From: Candidatus Dichloromethanomonas elyunquensis
GTDB taxonomy: Bacteria > Bacillota > Desulfitobacteriia > Desulfitobacteriales > Syntrophobotulaceae
NCBI GenBank assembly: GCA_001515265.1
Contig: LNDB01000008.1
Span: forward strand, 1-64,000
DNA length: 64,000 bases
Direction: 5' to 3'
Part shown: positions 62,050 to 64,000 of the stretch, piece by piece
Layout of the letters: the number at the start of each line of letters is the position of its first letter
How positions within the stretch are numbered: the stretch's first letter is position 1
Program-made: the position numbers and the translations under genes
Notes under the pieces: generated by a model
Told to the model about the DNA's origin: nothing
Seen by the model: the letters and a program-made list of their open reading frames with translations, nothing else
The model's database searches: none

Positions 62050-63363
62050 ATGGATACTCAAAGTGAAGTCGCGAAACGTACAATCCGCAAGTTAACAACC
62101 CGTATCATTCCTTATATCTTCATACTGTATATTATTTCTTTTCTCGATCGGGTCAATATTGGCTATGCGGCGCTGACGATGAACAAAGCGTTAAGCCTAA
62201 GCAGTTCTGTGTTCGGTCTTATTTCGGGTATATTTTTTATTGGTTATTTTATTTTTGAAGTGCCCAGCAATATTATATTGCACAAGATAGGGGCCAGAAT
62301 ATGGATTGCCCGTATCATGGTTACTTGGGGAATCGTGGTGATAATTACCGCTTGGGCCGCTAATGCCACACATCTGTATATTTTGCGCTTTTTGTTGGGA
62401 CTCGCCGAAGCGGGATTTTTCCCAGGGATTATTCTCTACCTTACTTTATGGTTTCCGGCAAAACAGCAGGCGCGTGCGATTGCCCTGTTTATGAGCGCCA
62501 TGCCCGTATCCAATATCATCGGGGCTCCGATATCGGCATGGTTCTTAGGGTTTACTCATCTCGGCTGGGAAGGATGGCGGTGGTTGTTTGTCTGGGAAGG
62601 ACTTCCGGCAGTCATATTTGGAATCATAACAATTTTTTATTTGACCGACCGTCCGGAACAGGCAAAATGGCTGTCTGATGAAGAGAAGAATTGGCTTACC
62701 ACAAAACTGAAAGAGGAACATGAAGCTAAGATTGCCGCAAAAAAGCTTACGACCAAAGAAGCTTTGGCAAATCGCCGGGTCTGGTACCTTTCCTTAGTTT
62801 ATTTCTTTAGCCAAAACGGTCTTTTTGGGGTAGGGTTCTGGTTGCCTACCATTATTAAAGGCTTTTCTAATTCATTATCAAACCAGCAAGTCGGGTTTAT
62901 TGCTATGATTCCGTACATTGTCGCCGGTGTTTCCATGATATTTGTGGCCCGCCACTCTGACCGGACCGGGGAACGGCGTATCCATACCGCGATTCCACCC
63001 TTGGTCGGAGCGATTGGGCTTATCGGGTCGGGAATGAGCCATGACCCCGTTGTCCAAATTATCATGCTTTCCATAGCTACGGCAGGAATTTTCAGCTACT
63101 ATGCATGTTTCTGGTCTATGACATCGACGTTCCTGACCGGAGCGGCAGCGGCAGTCGGAATAGCAGTCATCAATTCCATCGGGAATCTTGGCGGTTTCGT
63201 TGGCCCTTACACGATTGGACTTTTGAAAGACGCGACAGGTTCAGTATACACGGGCCTATATTATCTAGGCGGCTGCTTATTGATTACGAGCCTATTAATT
63301 TTAGCTTTACGTAAGGAAAATCCTAGTTCCGCTAGTTCGCAATCCGGTAAACAAGCAGTCTAA
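62050..63363 (+). CDS. MFS transporter, anion:cation symporter family
   Basis: 437 residues with twelve membrane helices. Markers of the ACS family are RIIPYIFILYIISFLDRVNIGYAA, FEVPSNIILHKIGARIWIARIM, RFLLGLAEAGFFPGIILYLT and GWRWLFVWEGLPAVI. Members carry hexuronates, glycerate, tartrate, phthalate and other organic anions. Next to glcDF it most likely imports the hydroxy acid substrate. GGAGGAGG precedes the ATG. Confidence 0.9.
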   Translation: MDTQSEVAKRTIRKLTTRIIPYIFILYIISFLDRVNIGYAALTMNKALSLSSSVFGLISGIFFIGYFIFEVPSNIILHKIGARIWIARIMVTWGIVVIITAWAANATHLYILRFLLGLAEAGFFPGIILYLTLWFPAKQQARAIALFMSAMPVSNIIGAPISAWFLGFTHLGWEGWRWLFVWEGLPAVIFGIITIFYLTDRPEQAKWLSDEEKNWLTTKLKEEHEAKIAAKKLTTKEALANRRVWYLSLVYFFSQNGLFGVGFWLPTIIKGFSNSLSNQQVGFIAMIPYIVAGVSMIFVARHSDRTGERRIHTAIPPLVGAIGLIGSGMSHDPVVQIIMLSIATAGIFSYYACFWSMTSTFLTGAAAAVGIAVINSIGNLGGFVGPYTIGLLKDATGSVYTGLYYLGGCLLITSLLILALRKENPSSASSQSGKQAV

Positions 63364-63446
63364 TCGGTTCAGATCTTAAAAACACGACCGGGTTCCGAAT
63401 TATCAAATGTGATAACTTAGGCTAAGACATACCAGGGCAATAAAAG

Positions 63447-63497
63447 AGCGTGTCGCCAAACGTTTATGGAAAAACGGAGCGCGGCACGCTCCTTTTT
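63447..63497 (+). terminator. Terminator of the glcD-glcF-MFS operon
   Basis: AGCGTGTCGC and GCGGCACGCT pair (one mismatch) around a GT-rich loop, then CCTTTTTG. Confidence 0.78.
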
Positions 63498-63551
63498 GTT
63501 GGGAACCGAGATGTAACATAAATTATACCAATTTTTGAAGGTAAAAAGAGG

Positions 63552-63595
63552 AATTTGAGGATAATTGTTGAATAATTTGAGGATTATTGTTGAAT
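63552..63595 (+). repeat. Tandem 22-bp direct repeat upstream of the last gene
   Basis: Two exactly adjacent 22-bp units (63552-63573 and 63574-63595), each beginning AATTTGAGGAT and ending TTGTTGAAT, differ at a single base. They lie 70 bp before the start codon of the following gene and could be paired operator sites. The rest of the 300-bp spacer holds the terminator upstream and nothing else clear. Confidence 0.7.
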
Positions 63596-63664
63596 GTACA
63601 CGGCTTTCCGTTGTTAAAAAATGTTTTTTAATATAAGGATTATTTAGAAATGGAGATGTTTTTA

Positions 63665-64000
63665 ATGCACGATGATTTTATTTCCATCGGTGAAGTTCTT
63701 ACATACTTAAGAGAAGAAAATATCACCGATCTGGAGAATAAAGCCCAATATGTTCACAATTTTATTGAAAAAGAGAATAAAAGTATTGGTAATGCATATG
63801 ACCGTTACCTGGAAAATGGGCCATCAACTTTCATGAATGTCGTAACAGAGCATTCCGGTGTCAAAAAAGAATGCATTTTATGGTGTGTCAACCATTATCT
63901 TAGTTTAAACAGGAACTCTAATGTTATCGAAAAAGCTTGTAATGCAATGCGCCAATTTGGAACCGGATGCGGAACATCCGCGTCTTCGTGCGGAATGACT
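63665..64000 (+). CDS. PLP-dependent alpha-oxoamine synthase-like enzyme (3' truncated by window)
   Basis: Not in the ORF track because it runs off the end. From the ATG at 63665 (GGAG 9 nt upstream) the frame is open for 112 codons. The last part reads CVNHYLSLNRNSNVIEKACN then AMRQFGTGCGTSASSCGM, matching the opening of aminotransferase class I/II enzymes that make 2-amino-3-oxo acids: glycine C-acetyltransferase, 8-amino-7-oxononanoate synthase, serine palmitoyltransferase types. The 75-residue N-terminal part before NHYLSL is longer than in Kbl. The PLP lysine is outside the window, so exact function is open. Confidence 0.75.
   Translation, partial: MHDDFISIGEVLTYLREENITDLENKAQYVHNFIEKENKSIGNAYDRYLENGPSTFMNVVTEHSGVKKECILWCVNHYLSLNRNSNVIEKACNAMRQFGTGCGTSASSCGMT

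Overview
The window looks like a chromosomal segment of an anaerobic, endospore-forming Firmicute of the Peptococcaceae/Desulfitobacteriaceae type (Desulfitobacterium, Dehalobacter, Syntrophobotulus and relatives). The evidence is a large set of sporulation genes (spo0A, spoIIM, spoIIA-sigF, spoVA, an alpha/beta SASP), strong Gram-positive Shine-Dalgarno sequences, moderate GC, a Tat-exported corrinoid/iron-sulfur reductive dehalogenase cluster with a CprK-like regulator, and a glycolate/lactate-type oxidase locus. No rRNA, tRNA, CRISPR array or intact transposon was recognised.

Layout. 1-7.2 kb: 3' end of spo0A, a membrane protein of unknown function, nudF, spoIIM, xerD and a nucleoside salvage operon (deoB-punA-pdp). 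7.3-15.2 kb: a CoA-binding protein, dacF, the spoIIA operon (spoIIAA-spoIIAB-sigF, reversed), spoVAC-D-E-F and two small unknown genes. The gene content matches the conserved xerD-drm-punA-dacF-spoIIA-spoVA-lysA neighbourhood of Bacillus, but spoIIA is inverted. 15.3-23.7 kb: a DHH-CBS-tRNA nucleotidyltransferase fusion, trpS, scpA-scpB, a lysine riboswitch with lysA, a YihY/BrkB membrane protein and a DUF421-DUF4363 pair.

23.7-29.6 kb is the most distinctive part. A chromosomal actin-like ATPase gene overlaps a gene whose start resembles a ribbon-helix-helix adaptor (ParMR-like), bracketed by near-identical 19-bp direct repeats. It is followed by rdhA-rdhB-rdhC, an untracked 34-residue membrane ORF overlapping the end of rdhC, and a CRP/FNR-type regulator. 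A perfect 16-bp palindrome lies where a CprK-type activator would bind upstream of rdhA.

29.6-43 kb: an asparagine synthetase with a perfect Fur box, a split UxaA-family lyase, a polysaccharide deacetylase next to a GT28 glycolipid glycosyltransferase, a paralogue of the unknown membrane protein at 0.8 kb, an ADP-ribosylglycohydrolase, glnS (apparently starting at an AUU codon), rarD, a SASP gene, and amt-glnK behind a leader that fits an ANTAR-controlled attenuator. 43-52.9 kb: a YdcZ-type gene remnant, a CPBP protease, a TetM-like GTPase, an ECF sigma/DUF4349 pair, a thioesterase, a CbpA-type co-chaperone and ClpB behind a CtsR-like site, and two tiny helical proteins. 52.9-56.7 kb: ribD-E-BA-H under an FMN riboswitch. 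56.8-64 kb: a GNAT acetyltransferase, a lipoprotein deacetylase, a FadR-type regulator followed by glcD-glcF-MFS, and the 5' end of an alpha-oxoamine-synthase-like PLP enzyme behind a 22-bp tandem repeat.

Many ORF-track starts run upstream of a clear ribosome binding site. I trimmed them where the Shine-Dalgarno sequence decides, and in glnS I extended the gene upstream. All functional assignments come from reading the sequence only; no database search was run.
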